Source: Cricetomys ansorgei (lineage: Eukaryota; Chordata; Mammalia; Rodentia; Nesomyidae). Taken from it: a stretch of 64,000 nt of DNA. The stretch is taken from the NCBI GenBank assembly GCA_026225945.1, contig JAMJFZ010000818.1, positions 6,995,501 through 7,059,500 of the forward strand, written 5' to 3'. This document shows, one piece after another, positions 45,211 through 56,104 of the stretch. A program made the translations under genes and the position numbers. Every line of letters begins with the position of its first letter. The stretch's first letter is position 1. Below the pieces are notes generated by a model, which was not told where the DNA came from, ran no database searches, and was given only the letters and a program-made list of their open reading frames with translations.

Positions 45211-45950
45211 TCACTGGAGGATTTAAGTAAGTGCTTTACTACTAGGCCACAACCTGAGCCACACCCCTATTCCCTTACTGGGGATTCTAGGCAGATGGTC
45301 TACCACTGAGCCACACCCCAGCCCCTCACTGGGGGATTCTAGGCAGGTGCTTTACCACTGAGCCACACCCCAGCCCCTCACTGGGGGATTCTAGGTAGGG
45401 GCTCTACCACTGAGCCACACCCCAGCCCCTCACTGGGGGATTCTAGGCAGAGGCTCTACCACTGAGCCACACCCCAGCCCCTCACTGGGGGATTCTAGGC
45501 AGCTGCTCTACCACTGAGCCACACCCCAGCCCCTCACTGGGGGATTCTAGGCAGGTGCTCTACCACTGAGCCACACCCCAGCCCCTCACTGGGGGATTCT
45601 AGGCAGGTGCTCCCCCACTGAGCCACACCCCAGCCCCTCACTGGGGGATTCTAGGCAGGTGCTCTACCACTGAGCCACAACCCCAGCCCCTCACTGGGGG
45701 ATTCTAGGCAGGTGCTTTACCACTGAGCCACACCCCAGCCCCTCACTGGGGGATTCTAGGCAGGTGCTTTACCACTGAGCCACACCCCAGCCCCTCACTG
45801 GGGGATTCTAGGCAGGTGCTCTACCACTGAGCCACACCCCAGCCCCTCACTGGGGGATTCTAGGCAGGTGCTCTACCACTGAGCCACACCCCAGCCCCTC
45901 ACTGAGAAATCCTAGGCAGGTGCTCTTCTACTGAGCCTCATTTCCAGTCC
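45211..45950 (-). repeat. 52-bp ID-derived tandem array 2, fourteen units
   Basis: Unit starts are 45211, 45275, 45326, 45378, 45430, 45482, 45534, 45586, 45638, 45691, 45743, 45795, 45847 and 45899. Units 3-13 (45326-45898) are nearly identical 52-mers, and units 1, 2 and 14 are diverged. Each minus-strand unit carries GTGTGGCTCAGTGGTAGAGC, the ID A-box region, but none carries the B-box half. The identical core indicates recent expansion or homogenisation. Confidence 0.97.
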
Positions 45951-46085
45951 TTTTTCCTGTGAGATGGCTCTCACCAAGTAGCCCAGACTACCTTTATACT
46001 CACTTTGTGGCCCTAACTGGCCATATACTTGCAATCCTCCTGCCTCAGCCTACTGTGTAGCTGGGATTACAAGCCTGTGCTTCTC
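45951..46085 (-). mobile_element. B1-like SINE, antisense, bordering array 2
   Basis: GTAGCCCAGACTACCTTTAT, CTTGCAATCCTCCTGCCTCA and GTGTAGCTGGGATTACAAGC form a reversed B1 directly after the array, as at array 1. Confidence 0.7.
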
Positions 46086-46446
46086 GTCTCATTTTGGCAT
46101 TGAATTTGGTGTTTAGATGGACTGAGTAAGGGGACTGTTGTATCTGGAGCACCTGTCTGTGATGGCCCAAGGGAAGAGAGGAGAATGCTTTGCTTGTGTT
46201 CTCTGTCAGTTCAGTCACTTGTCAAATTGAGTGGCCCCTGTATAAGAGATCAGAACCCAGATTTGTAACAGGCTTGCCCTCACACATTGTACAAGGATGC
46301 TGAGATGGTTGTCAAAGCAGCTGCTGCATCACACCTTGTGTCCCACCAAAGGCTTGTCTGCTACCAGAATTCCCCCTTGCTTATGTGCTATGTCTTTGAG
46401 CTCCCCATCCACACCCAGTAACCCTGTGCTGTGCTTGCTCCTCTAG

Positions 46447-46654
46447 GGTGACTACAACCAGAGTCGAACCAAAGTGATACACATGAGCCTGAACCCAGCC
46501 AGTTTGGCCAGGCAGCGCCTGCGTGAGGACCACGACAGGCTGCAGGAGGAGTGTGAGCGGCTTCGGGTACTCGTGCATGCCCTGGAGACAGGGGCCCCCA
46601 TCCCTGCTGACCTGGAGGCTGCCTCTAGCCTGCCTTCATCCAAGGAGGTGGCAG
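46447..46654 (+). CDS. Mad1l1: Mad1l1 internal coding exon carrying the Mad2-interacting motif (208 bp, phase 0-1)
   Basis: This exon encodes 69 residues plus the first base of the next codon. It starts [17 protein letters not shown] and ends [14 protein letters not shown], about human residues 533-601. Residues 9-17 of the exon, KVIHMSLNP (46471-46497), are the Mad2-interacting motif: a basic residue, hydrophobic positions and the terminal proline. In the known MAD1-MAD2 structure this segment is threaded under the closed MAD2 safety belt. The following [19 protein letters not shown] stretch resumes the coiled coil, then a proline/alanine-rich linker leads to the C-terminal domain. The acceptor is CTCTAG (AG 46445-46446) and the donor GTAGGT at 46655. 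The next exon, expected to begin with the rest of a glutamate codon and LKKQ, is not in the window. Confidence 0.95.
46471..46497 (+). other. Mad1l1: Mad2-interacting motif coding segment (KVIHMSLNP)
   Basis: These nine codons form the core MAD2-binding peptide of MAD1. Relative to the human motif as I recall it (KVLHMSLNP), the only change is a conservative Leu to Ile at position 3, so MAD2 binding should be intact. It acts at unattached kinetochores as the template for MAD2 conversion. Confidence 0.9.
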
Positions 46655-46799
46655 GTAGGTCCCCTCATCCAGCCCTCTGGTCTCCAGAGAGGTATATGCA
46701 CAGGGCATCTGGGCTGCGTGGATGGACAGAGCCTGCTGGCCCTTGCAGCCAACTGAGAGGTATTGCTTCCCTACAGACTTCGCAAACAGGGTTAGTCAT

Positions 46800-46895
46800 C
46801 CAAGTTTGCAAGCAGCTAAGATCTTCTCAGACTCCACAAAACAAATTAATACCATTTATCAGTTTATATGTGGCCCATTAATCATGAGCAGATCC
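46800..46895. promoter_or_regulatory. Candidate conserved noncoding element
   Basis: CAAGTTTGCAAGCAGCTAAG, ACAAATTAATACCATTTATC and GCCCATTAATCATGAGC form a small repeat-free AT-rich island 150 bp inside the intron. It overlaps the in-frame read-through of the preceding exon. Confidence 0.25.
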
Positions 46896-48535
46896 AATCC
46901 TCCAAGAAAACAGGGCCATCGTTCACTGGTCTAAACACACATCACAGAGCCCAGGGCCCTTTGCAGCCAGGCCAAGGTGCCAGGGAAGAACAAGGCCAGC
47001 ACACTCAGTGCCTCTCACCACCCTCTCCAGTCTGTAAATCAGGGAACAACCATGAGAACATGTACCTGTCACCCCTGATGCATTGTAGTGGTCACCAGGA
47101 TCAGTCACTAAGCTTCAGTGAGTGTGACAGCCATGAGGTCCTGCCCCAGCTGCTTTGCTCTGCAGTTGTGAGGCACAGACTTGTGGGTCCCAGGGAGGGG
47201 CTTGCACTGGGTTTGGGTAGGGAGAGGGCTGGGACAGTGCTGGGGGAAGGTCCTGCAGCAGCCCTGCCCATCGGAAACCACTCTCGTCTCCTTACCCTAA
47301 GGGGCACCTGTGCTGGAATGGGGCTATGGGCCACTGTTGTCTTGGGGTTCGTTTCTTGTATGTGGATCTTGACCACCTTTCATCCTGTGAAGCACCCTAT
47401 ATCCTTTCTATCTGTCATCTGTCCTGTGGTGGCACCTGGCATTTCCAGTGAGAGTCCATTTCCATTGGAACTGTCATCAGAGAGCCCTTCCTACAGCATA
47501 GATCTCAGTGTGGAATGGCAGGGGCGGATCCTCTGTTCTCTTCATTCCCGTGTCCCTGTCTCCCTTCTGTTGGCTGGGCCTTCAGGGAGAGTTCCTGAAG
47601 ACAGTGTTGCACAGAACCTGGGGTTCCTGGGATGGTTGAAGGCATGCATTAGGGGCCTGGTGCCCCAAGGATCCAGAGACTGAAAGGGAATGGCTGGTGC
47701 ACCCCTCCTTGAATCTCTGTCAGAGTGAGGTGCTTTAAGAAGCAATCAGTACCTTGGGACCCATGCAGAGAGCCTGGCATAGAATAGATACTCTAGACTT
47801 GCCATCTGTGCTATTACCCATAGTCTTGTTGCCTGGCTGTAGGAACCTCTGCCAGCCTCAGTGCTCTGCTCTGTTGGGCTTCCAGTTTGTTATTGTCCTT
47901 TGTGAGTCTTGTGGTCCCTGTGTCACTGTAGGGGTTAGCTGTGAGTGGCAGGTGGTATGGATCAGGACCCTGTGCCTCTGGGCAGCTTAGAAAGTTGTGT
48001 TGACTTACACTGTTGCTCTTCCCATGAGCAGTAAGCATGGGTGTGTGCATGAAGTGCATGTCTTCTCTGCTCACCCCTTCATCTCAACCCTTTACCCATG
48101 TCAGGTTTTCAGAATGAAGGAATTTAATATTGATCCTCTTAAGTCCATGTGTCTGTTTTTCTGCACACCAGAGCCTGTAGACATGTAACCTGGTCTGGAG
48201 CCCAGTTCTCTCCGGTCTCAGGCCACTCACTCTTTCCAGTAGAACAGAACAGGCCCTACCAGTTCTGAGCATGCAGACTATAACCCTCACACTTCTGAAC
48301 TCTCCACTTGACCGGCATTGGCAGCCAGACAGAGCAGACCTCTACAACAGATGTGCCTGCCTGTCATTGGCTCCCAGCAGCCCAGAGTCCAACTGGGCTG
48401 TTTAGGGAGACAGTTCAAGTGTTTTCTGGTTCCTCCTGAAAAAAAGCTGATCTTGTGTGTAGGGACCAAAACTCAACCTCCCAATGTTGCCCTGGCTCTG
48501 AGTGTGTAGCCCCCTGTTGTCTCTAGGCCCTGCCA

Positions 48536-48645
48536 GCTAGTGGTTAATTGCAGTTTAATTAGGCATGCATTAAAATTAAAACAATTTCATCTCTTCAGAG
48601 TGACATATTGGAGGTGATCAAATTTATCACTGCTTGACTGGGCAC
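48536..48645. promoter_or_regulatory. Candidate conserved noncoding element
   Basis: TGGTTAATTGCAGTTTAATT, AGGCATGCATTAAAATTAAA and GGAGGTGATCAAATTTATCA include several TTAATT homeodomain-like cores. It is flanked by unique GC-richer sequence. Inference from composition. Confidence 0.38.
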
Positions 48646-48784
48646 AGCGGATCCCAGAGGTGTCTCTAGGGAAGAGAGAAAAGGAGCTGGCTTGTGGGGA
48701 GCTCTTTACCCCCAGCCTTTTTCTGCCCTAGAAGTGAAAGTACCCTCCACAGCCTAGTTTGGGGCTTTGGGAGGGGTCATGGAT

Positions 48785-48893
48785 TGACTCAGATTCTTCC
48801 TAGGTAGCTCAGGATAGCCTTGAACTCTCCATTCTCCTGCCTCAGCCTCCTGAGTGTTGGGATTAAAAGCATGCACCATTTTGCCTGACTGGG
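48785..48893 (-). mobile_element. B1 SINE, antisense, 3' truncated
   Basis: TAGGTAGCTCAGGATAGCCT, TGAACTCTCCATTCTCCTGC and AGTGTTGGGATTAAAAGCAT. Confidence 0.8.
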
Positions 48894-49648
48894 GTTGACG
48901 CTTAAGCACTTGGCACTTGACACTTGGGCCTGACACACCCTGAGCTACACTCCGCTTGGACCATGTGACATGGCTGCTCCTGCCCCAGCCTTGATTCACA
49001 TGTTCCCCACTACAGTGGCCGTGGCTCTGGAACCTAGGTCAACAGGGGTAGCAAGGGAGCTCAGGAATACTCCAGTGTCGGCTCTGCTTGATATAGGCCA
49101 GTCACAATCCCTGTTCTCTTGAGGAGGGCTACATCTCTCAGGCTTCAGTCTGCTCAGTAACTAGGACTGCAAGGGTGGGCTCTGAGTAGCTTAAATGAGA
49201 AAGGAGATGGGGCTTTGTCTCAGGTGTCCTTTTCTGGAGAAATGTCGGCTGTTTGCTCTGATCCCCTGAACCACACACACAGTGTTGCAAGTCTATAGAA
49301 TGATGCTGGCTGAGCAAGTACATCCCTGAAGCAGTCCCCTCCTCACCCCCACCCCCTTCCCAGGCAGAACAGCAGAGTATTGTTGCTGTGTGGGTTGTGA
49401 GGCAGGGGCAAGGACATAGGAGGACTGTATTTTCAAAAAACAAATCACTAACACAAAGCACTAACATTGTTCTAAAAATAAATATATTGGTTTTCAGCGA
49501 GCTCCAAGAATACTTGATATGCCATAGAAAGTATGAAATTTGGAGCTTGGTACCAAAAATAAAGTTTTATTGAAACATGCCCACTCTGTGGGAATGTCCA
49601 CAGCAGCAGAGTTAAGCTCCCACAGACTACTAGAGGTGCTTTCCTAGA

Positions 49649-49830
49649 ATCCCCCAGTGAGGGGCTGGAGCTTGGCTGAGTGGTATGGTATCTGTCTAGA
49701 ATCCCCCAGCAAGGGGTGGGGCATGGTATAGTGTCTATCCAGAATCTCCCAGAGAGGGCTGGGGCACGGTATATTGTCTAACAGTGGTTGAGGGCCCTGG
49801 GTTCCAACCCCAGTACTTGAGGGGTGGGGG
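49649..49830 (+). repeat. Decayed ID-derived array, opposite orientation
   Basis: About three spaced copies of AGAATC(C/T)CCCAG with GGGGCTGG(A/G)GC-like heads are followed by an ID end GAGGGCCCTGGGTTCCAACC. This is the sense orientation of the unit seen reversed at 33.8 and 45.2 kb. Unit spacing is irregular and the A-box is degraded. Confidence 0.75.
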
Positions 49831-51227
49831 GACTTCCTAATTAAAAGTAATGAAATAGATGAGTCTCAAGTTTAACCTTTCTAAACAAAATCATCTCTTT
49901 TTAAAAACAACCCTTAAAGTTATGCTTCAACACAAACACTATAAGGGATGAGGTTATCAGGTGACGATTCTGACAAGCTCTCTTCCTTCTTATTAGTCAA
50001 GAAAACACACATTTGAAGGAGATGCTGTGCTGTGCTATCTCAGGTTTTAGGACGCATGCAGTACAATAACAGTTTGAGCTGTACAGAGCCATATGACACA
50101 GCTGTGATGACAGCACCAATCAAGACGTCCAGCGGTTCCCTCACTAATACCAGTTGTGTTGCACCCCTGGCTCCAGGTGTCCACTCCCAGGCTGTGTCCA
50201 CAGCTGTATCTCCAGCATGGCACCCGGCTTCCTGTGCCTGGCAGAGCACCTCGGGATTTAATCTGTCCACTGAGCAGTCTCTCACTGAGTGATGCTCCAC
50301 AGTGTTCTCTCCTCCTGCTTCCTTGAGGTGATGCTGTGGGCCAATCCTGGGAGCAAGTGCATTGCTGTTACCTATCCTGAACCCAGGAAAGCATGGGACC
50401 AGCCGCGTATAAACCCCCCAGGAGGAGGCTGAGACCACCCAGCGTACCCAGCCTTCAGTGTAGCCTCACCGTTGAACCATGTAACCAAGTGCATGGTGAC
50501 CCACCCTCCATCTGCTTATACTTCCACTCTCCCGCCATGATGTTGCCTGGCTTCTGGCATGTTCTAGACTTGTGCTATGGAATGATTGCCTTTAGGGGAG
50601 GTGAACAGAAATAGCACCCTTATACTTCAGATTTGAGATGCTCATGGCTATATCTAATAATGCACACACATACTTGTTCATGTGGAATGAGCCCAGTGTG
50701 GACACAGGATACAATGTCAGCCTCCCCAGGATTTCAGGGAGATCTCGGAAAGGAACCCTGACAGCTTCTGAGGGTTCTAGAGCAGGGCTGTAGCTTGACA
50801 ACTGCTCAGGGCACACTGTGGCCTGCCAAGGATCCAGAGTCAGGAGATCCAAGAAGCATAGCAGGACTCCAAGGCCGACCTGCTGGAAGGCGCTCTGGCT
50901 GCTGCTGAACCCTGGAAACCAGCACTCTGCTCTGAACCTGAAAAGGCCTCAGAGCTCTACGCACACTGTCAGCATGTATGAAGAACTTGCAAGGAGCCGG
51001 GGAAATAGAGCGCCAAGACCGCAGCCATAAAGAGCAAGCCCGCCGTGACTAGCATCATCATCATAAAGTGCGCAGGGACACAGCAGCCAGGGACTGGGGA
51101 TGCCTGCCTTCCTGTACTCACATCCCTGCCAGGGCCTTTATCACAGCAACAGGAGTGAAGCGGGACTGTATTAACTGCTCAGAATGTCCTTAAGTAAAAA
51201 ATGAAACCCTGCCTACACTTGGTATCA

Positions 51228-51325
51228 CTGGGTTGGCTGTGGTGGTTCACGCCTGTAAGTCCAATGCTTGAAGCCCCAAGTTACAGAACACCCTAAGCTG
51301 CAGAGTGAAAGCTTTATCAAATAAA
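51228..51325 (+). mobile_element. B1-like SINE, sense (diverged)
   Basis: GGCTGTGGTGGTTCACGCCT, GTAAGTCCAATGCTTGAAGC and TGCAGAGTGAAAGCTTTATC with AAATAAAAGG. Confidence 0.7.
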
Positions 51326-52774
51326 AGGAAGGGGAGTAGAAGAAGAAAACAGTCATAATTACTGGAAGTAGACAAATAGAATAAAAAGAGATGAGCAGAA
51401 ACCCCTGCCTGAGTCCAGAGTCTCTTGTCTGAGAATTTAGTGCACATGTAACAGTCAGTAAGCACTAAGTCCATGGGGGCTGTCTGACAGATGCCACCAG
51501 GACAGCTCTTCAGTGATCTGGACAAAGACGGATTCAGGCCTTGACCCTGAACCCTACGCTGAAGAGATGGCTGGGGTCTGCCACTTCAGAGGGAATCGGT
51601 CAGAGCAGCCCAGAAGACAATAGGACGTTTATCAGCTCACTGAAGAGCTCTGAAGCTTGAGCCTGCCCTGCAGGTGCAGGCTGTCTCCACAGCTTCTCAG
51701 CAAACCAGGGAGCTCAAGTTGAGGCCAGCCTGGACAGCTTCCCTAAGGTGTGCTCCTACAGCGAGGTGGGAACTGGAGACAGAAGACTTTCTGGAAACTC
51801 ACAGGCCAGCTAGCCTGGGTACTTGCTCAGTGGTGAGCAAAGGCCTCCTGCAAACATAGTGGAAGGCGAGGACTGGCATGGGAGACAGTCCACTGACCTT
51901 CATGAATGCACACAAGCACATGCCCACGTATCACACACACATATCATATACATGACTATACACACAACAACAACAACTTTTTTTTAAAGAATCATGGGAT
52001 TTAATTGCTGGCTTTGCAGCCTGGGAGAGGCCCTCCCACTCTGGTCATTCACAAACTAGTCCCTTCCCCACCCACCTTTAGGGATCCAACCAGAACTTCA
52101 AAGCTCAGGGGCCAGTGTGGGAAATAGACCCTGAACTGGGAGAAAGAAATGGCCTCGAGGGGTTCCCCACAGCTGGGGGCTGACAACAAGGCTAGGCCTG
52201 GATTGGGACTCAGAAATGGAACTACCACAGGAATGACATTCCCACAGGGAACATGGCGAGGAATCCTGAGGCATCAGGTCTCCTGTCCCAGGTCAGGTGG
52301 AGCTGAAGGCTATCCATGTAGTGGGCACGGCCCTGGCTGCAAAGTAGAACGAGTGAAGGCCTAGAGTTGGGGTAAAGGGGCTGAGGCTATCCCTCAAGGT
52401 TGGGGCCTTCCCAGGAGTCCTCATCTCCATTCTGTCTCTCAGCTGCTCCGAGCACTGGGCCTTGTGGTAGAGCTGCCCTAGGCAGGGCAGTGTTCCCAGC
52501 ATAGCCTTCCAAGGTCTCTAAAGTGAACTCTGTTCCCACACGTGCTAGACAAGCTCCCCACCTCTGAGCCACATCCTGAGACCTCGGGTCTTGTTCTGAG
52601 TCTCCCCTGGCTGAGGGCAGATCAAGCTGCCATTTGGTCCCTGTGACCCCACACAGGCCTGCCGAGACTGCTGAGTAACTGCTGTGTTTCCCAGCCACGT
52701 TGAGATCCTCGGCTGACTGCCTTGTTTCCTTTTCTCCCTGGCATGTCTGTAAACTTTGCCGGGTAGCTGAAGCC

Positions 52775-52850
52775 AAGTATCCAATTAGGGATTTCTCTCC
52801 AATTTCATTCAGCTCGTAATTGAAGTGGGAGCGCCTTAGTGCCTGACACA
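52775..52850. promoter_or_regulatory. Candidate conserved noncoding element
   Basis: AAGTATCCAATTAGGGATTT, CCAATTTCATTCAGCTCGTA and ATTGAAGTGGGAGC: two ATTA/TAAT cores in a repeat-free block. Weak evidence. Confidence 0.25.
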
Positions 52851-53439
52851 TCAAACACTCGGGTGCCCTGGAACCCCAGCCCAGATACGCACAGCAGTCC
52901 TCACCTCCCCACCTCAGTTCAGGCCAGGCCAGGAGGTGTTGGCACAGCCAGTGTTCACCAATCAAGTGAGGGCTTAGGGTCCGGTGGGAACTCATCCTGG
53001 CCTAGTTTGACAGCGCTATCATGTGCCCTTAGTTTCTTGTCCTGGAGAGAGGGTAGCCTGCTCCCCTGCCTGCCTGGGCTGTCACAAGACTGACATTAGT
53101 TAGACTAACAGTCTGCATGCCTCAGTTGTGGGACATGTTCTGTATTCCACGCCATGGGGAACAGTAAGGTTGTGGCATGGGGTCCATCTGACTTGGGGGT
53201 GCTGCGGGGTCCTGAGGTTGTGGGGTCCGCCTGACTGAGTTGACATAGGTACAGAAAGTCACCCACCTCCCCCAGGAGCCTGCACTGGGCTGTCTCCCCT
53301 GGTGTCTTACCACGCTCAGTAGCTGCACCCTCCATCCTCAGCTGTCTAAGGTGTAATTAAGCCGGTGATTTAGAGCGCTTACAGCGGTGCTCTGCCTCCA
53401 CAGCAGCCTGGCTTTGGAATGTTCCCGTCACTCTGATGG

Positions 53440-54295
53440 GTCCCCAATGCCCTTGCAGTTGTCCCTGCTCCCACTCATGGCCCCAGGCAATCACTGATCC
53501 TTCCTCTGTTGATTTGTCTTTTCAGAAAATTTGTCTAAATGGAACCTTACACTGCACAGGCCTTTGTTCTGGTTTCTGTCGCTGAGCATAATACTTTTGA
53601 GATTCGGCCTTGTCATAGCATATATCTGTATTCCTTGGCATGGCTGAGTAATATTCCACCATGTGGGCGCCCCTGTGTTAGAGCTCAAGTCCCTGATGGG
53701 TGGACATTAGGCCCCTGTGGGTCATGCTGCTGTGGACATTGGAGATAGTGCCCACGTCTTGTGTGTAGGAGACTTCGGGGTTACCTGGTGCATTTATCAC
53801 CTTTGTGAGGTGAGCAGTGGCCTAATTGTTTTCCAAAGTGGTTGTGCCAGCTGACATCCCCTTGTGAGGGTCTCTGTGTGTACTCGGTATCCCGCTGCCA
53901 TTCATCTTTCCTGGCTTCTTGATGACAACGTCCTCTGAGGTTGCATTTCCCTAATGACTAATGATTCGGAGCTCATTTCTGCAGCTTATTAGCCATTCAT
54001 ACGTCTTCCTCGCTGAGACGCCTCTTACATCGGTGCCCAGTTTTTAATTGGATTGTTTGTCTTCTAATCATTTTCTTAATGCTTTCGTCTGATAAGCAGC
54101 GTTTTTAATTTTGATGAAGTGTAATTTATCAGCTCTTCCTTCCGTGTCAGGCACTTTGTCCTGGGGACTCTATTCACCCCGGCACTATGGTCTCCTGTGA
54201 TATTTTTCCAGAAGGGCTTGGTTTTAGACCCCATGCCTCTCCCTGTTAGTTTGATGATGGAATCCATTTTCATTTGTCCTTTTTGATCTTCAATC
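53440..54295 (-). mobile_element. Ancient L1 3' half, antisense (about 850 bp)
   Basis: In order: GCATAATACTTTTGAGATTC, GGCTGAGTAATATTCCACCA, TTGTTTTCCAAAGTGGTTGT, TTTCCCTAATGACTAATGAT, TTTTTAATTGGATTGTTTGT and TTTTTAATTTTGATGAAGTG. All are hallmark blocks of reversed L1M ORF2/3' UTR. Degenerate and non-coding. Confidence 0.85.
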
Positions 54296-54331
54296 ACCCC
54301 ACCACGATAGGTTGCTAGACTTGCAGTCTTA

Positions 54332-54690
54332 GCTTGCTTCCTGTTGCTGTGATAAACCATGATCAAAGCAGTTCAGAAAGGAAAGGGTTAATTTGTTTTA
54401 CATGTCCCTGTCACAGTCCACAGGTAAGTCAGGCCAGGAACTGTAGCAGCTGCTATTGAGGAACACTGCTTATAGTGCCCCCCTCCGCTGTGGCTTGCTC
54501 AGCCTATTATTTTATAGAACCCAGGACCACACTGCACAGCAGTGGCCCGGGCCTTCCCACATCAATCATTAATGGGGAAAATGGCTCACAGGCTTGCCTG
54601 CAGTCCAGTCTAATAGCATTTTCGTAACCAAGCTTCCCTCTTCTCAGATGATCCTAGCTGGTATCAAGTTGAGAAGCACCTAACCAGCAC
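54332..54690 (-). mobile_element. Rodent medium-reiteration repeat, antisense
   Basis: TTCCTGTTGCTGTGATAAAC, GGAAAGGGTTAATTTGTTTT, GGAACACTGCTTATAGTGCC, TGGCTTGCTCAGCCTATTAT and GGTATCAAGTTGAGAAGCAC are the reversed form of a common rodent repeat. It abuts the L1. Confidence 0.75.
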
Positions 54691-54694
54691 ACTT

Positions 54695-54810
54695 GCCTTC
54701 TCCAATCCTGGGCACTCTGGAGGTGGAGGCAGGAGGATCAGACGACAGGGTGTGTGCGTGTTAGTTTATCCTTGGCTACCTAGTGAGATGGAGGCATGCC
54801 TGAGTTAACA
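54695..54810 (+). mobile_element. B1-like SINE, sense (diverged)
   Basis: CAATCCTGGGCACTCTGGAG, GTGGAGGCAGGAGGATCAGA and CTTGGCTACCTAGTGAGATG. Confidence 0.6.
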
Positions 54811-55089
54811 GCAACAGCTCTGCATTTCTCTGACTCTGAGGATCAACTCATGTCTCCAGAATCACTCTGTCTTGATGAATGTGTTTGGCCAACTCTACAT
54901 GGTTTCACCTTGTCCTGGCAGTCCATTCGTTCCCATGCTGAAGCAGAGGTCGCAAGTCCTTCTGACCTCTTCTGAAAGGTTGTCTGCCCTTTCATGTGCT
55001 TTTCTGAGTCTGCCAGCCCGTCTTTGCCTCTTTGTGAACAGGTGTGTTGCGTGACTTTTCCTGGAGAGTATTTCTATTCACCTTAAATT

Positions 55090-55450
55090 TAAAGAAATAA
55101 TTGCAGCCAAGTCCAGCTTGGTGAGCCAGTGAATTTATTGGGGTTCCTCACAGGAATGCAGTGGGTGCAGGGTTATTCATAATGGCTGACGAGTTGCTGA
55201 CAGTGTGGGCGACTCCAACAGCTGCGTCACAGCGCACTACAGCATTCTGATAACTCCTGAAAGCTGCACCCCTCATGCTTCTAGTACAACTTGCAGGCTG
55301 TTCCACTGAAGAGTCCCCTCCCCCAGCGACTGTTTTCTGCTTATTATTATAATAATATAGCAGCTTATATAACCTTGGGGAGGGGAGGGCCCTTGAGCCT
55401 CCCACCCTCCACATGGGAGCATAGATCTCCTGAGACTCCTGAGGATCATC
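55090..55450 (-). mobile_element. Rodent LTR/MER-like repeat (tentative)
   Basis: CCAGTGAATTTATTGGGGTT, CCTCACAGGAATGCAGTGGG, ATTCATAATGGCTGACGAG and GCAGGCTGTTCC resemble a rodent LTR-like interspersed repeat in antisense. Boundaries are uncertain. The sequence at 58365-58740 looks related. Confidence 0.4.
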
Positions 55451-55835
55451 ACAGCTCATCTGGTTTCAAGATGCCAAGGGCTCATGTCTTGTCACCTCCT
55501 TGGTCCACTGTAACTTGTGCTTTCTGGTCAAGCTTCAGATTTCTAAATCTTCTTGCTGTAATTCATACTGTAAATTTGGCTAACAGTGGCGAGTAATGTC
55601 CACACCTGTAGGAATGTGGCGCTGCCTTGAGATTTCCTCCACCAGGCACTACAAAGCCCAGCTCTTGAAGCTCCGCCTCCTTCAGGATAGACCCTCTGCT
55701 GTGGTGTAACGAGATGGAATGGAGGAGCCCATGACACACAGATCTGTCCCCCCTAGCAGGACACCTGTGGTATGGAGCGCCTGCTCTCCTGTGCACTGTG
55801 ACTGTCAGGATGCAGTGTGTGTTGTCTCTGTAAAG

Positions 55836-56060
55836 CAGTGGGTCTCAACCTTCCTAATGCTGAAACTGTTTAATACAGTTCCTCGTGTTGTGGTGACTCC
55901 CAACCAGAATATTATTTTCGTTGCTACTTAATAGCTGTACTTTTGTGACTTTTATGTATTACAGAGTAACTATCTGATAGGCAGATGGTTTTAGAGAGCC
56001 ACTATGAAAGGGTCATTTGACCCTCCAAAGGGATCTGGACTCGCAGGTTGAGAACCGCTG
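55836..56060 (+). mobile_element. hAT-Charlie-type MITE (URR1-like), complete with 8-bp TSD
   Basis: Terminal inverted repeats CAGTGGGTCTCAACCTTCC and CAGGTTGAGAACCGCTG bound a 225-bp non-autonomous element. CTGTAAAG at 55828-55835 and 56061-56068 is a perfect 8-bp target-site duplication, the hAT length. It contains no transposase. Confidence 0.92.
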
Positions 56061-56104
56061 CTGTAAAGGATCAGGTGATTCTTGTTAAAATGCTGAGAAC
56101 TGTG

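Noticed and set aside
45211..45950. CRISPR-like array
   Set aside because: The repeats are contiguous 52-mers with no unique spacers and derive from an ID SINE in a rodent intron.
52387..52995. Minus-strand 202-codon open frame
   Set aside because: No family resemblance and no gene-like context. Most likely a chance frame in GC-rich intron.
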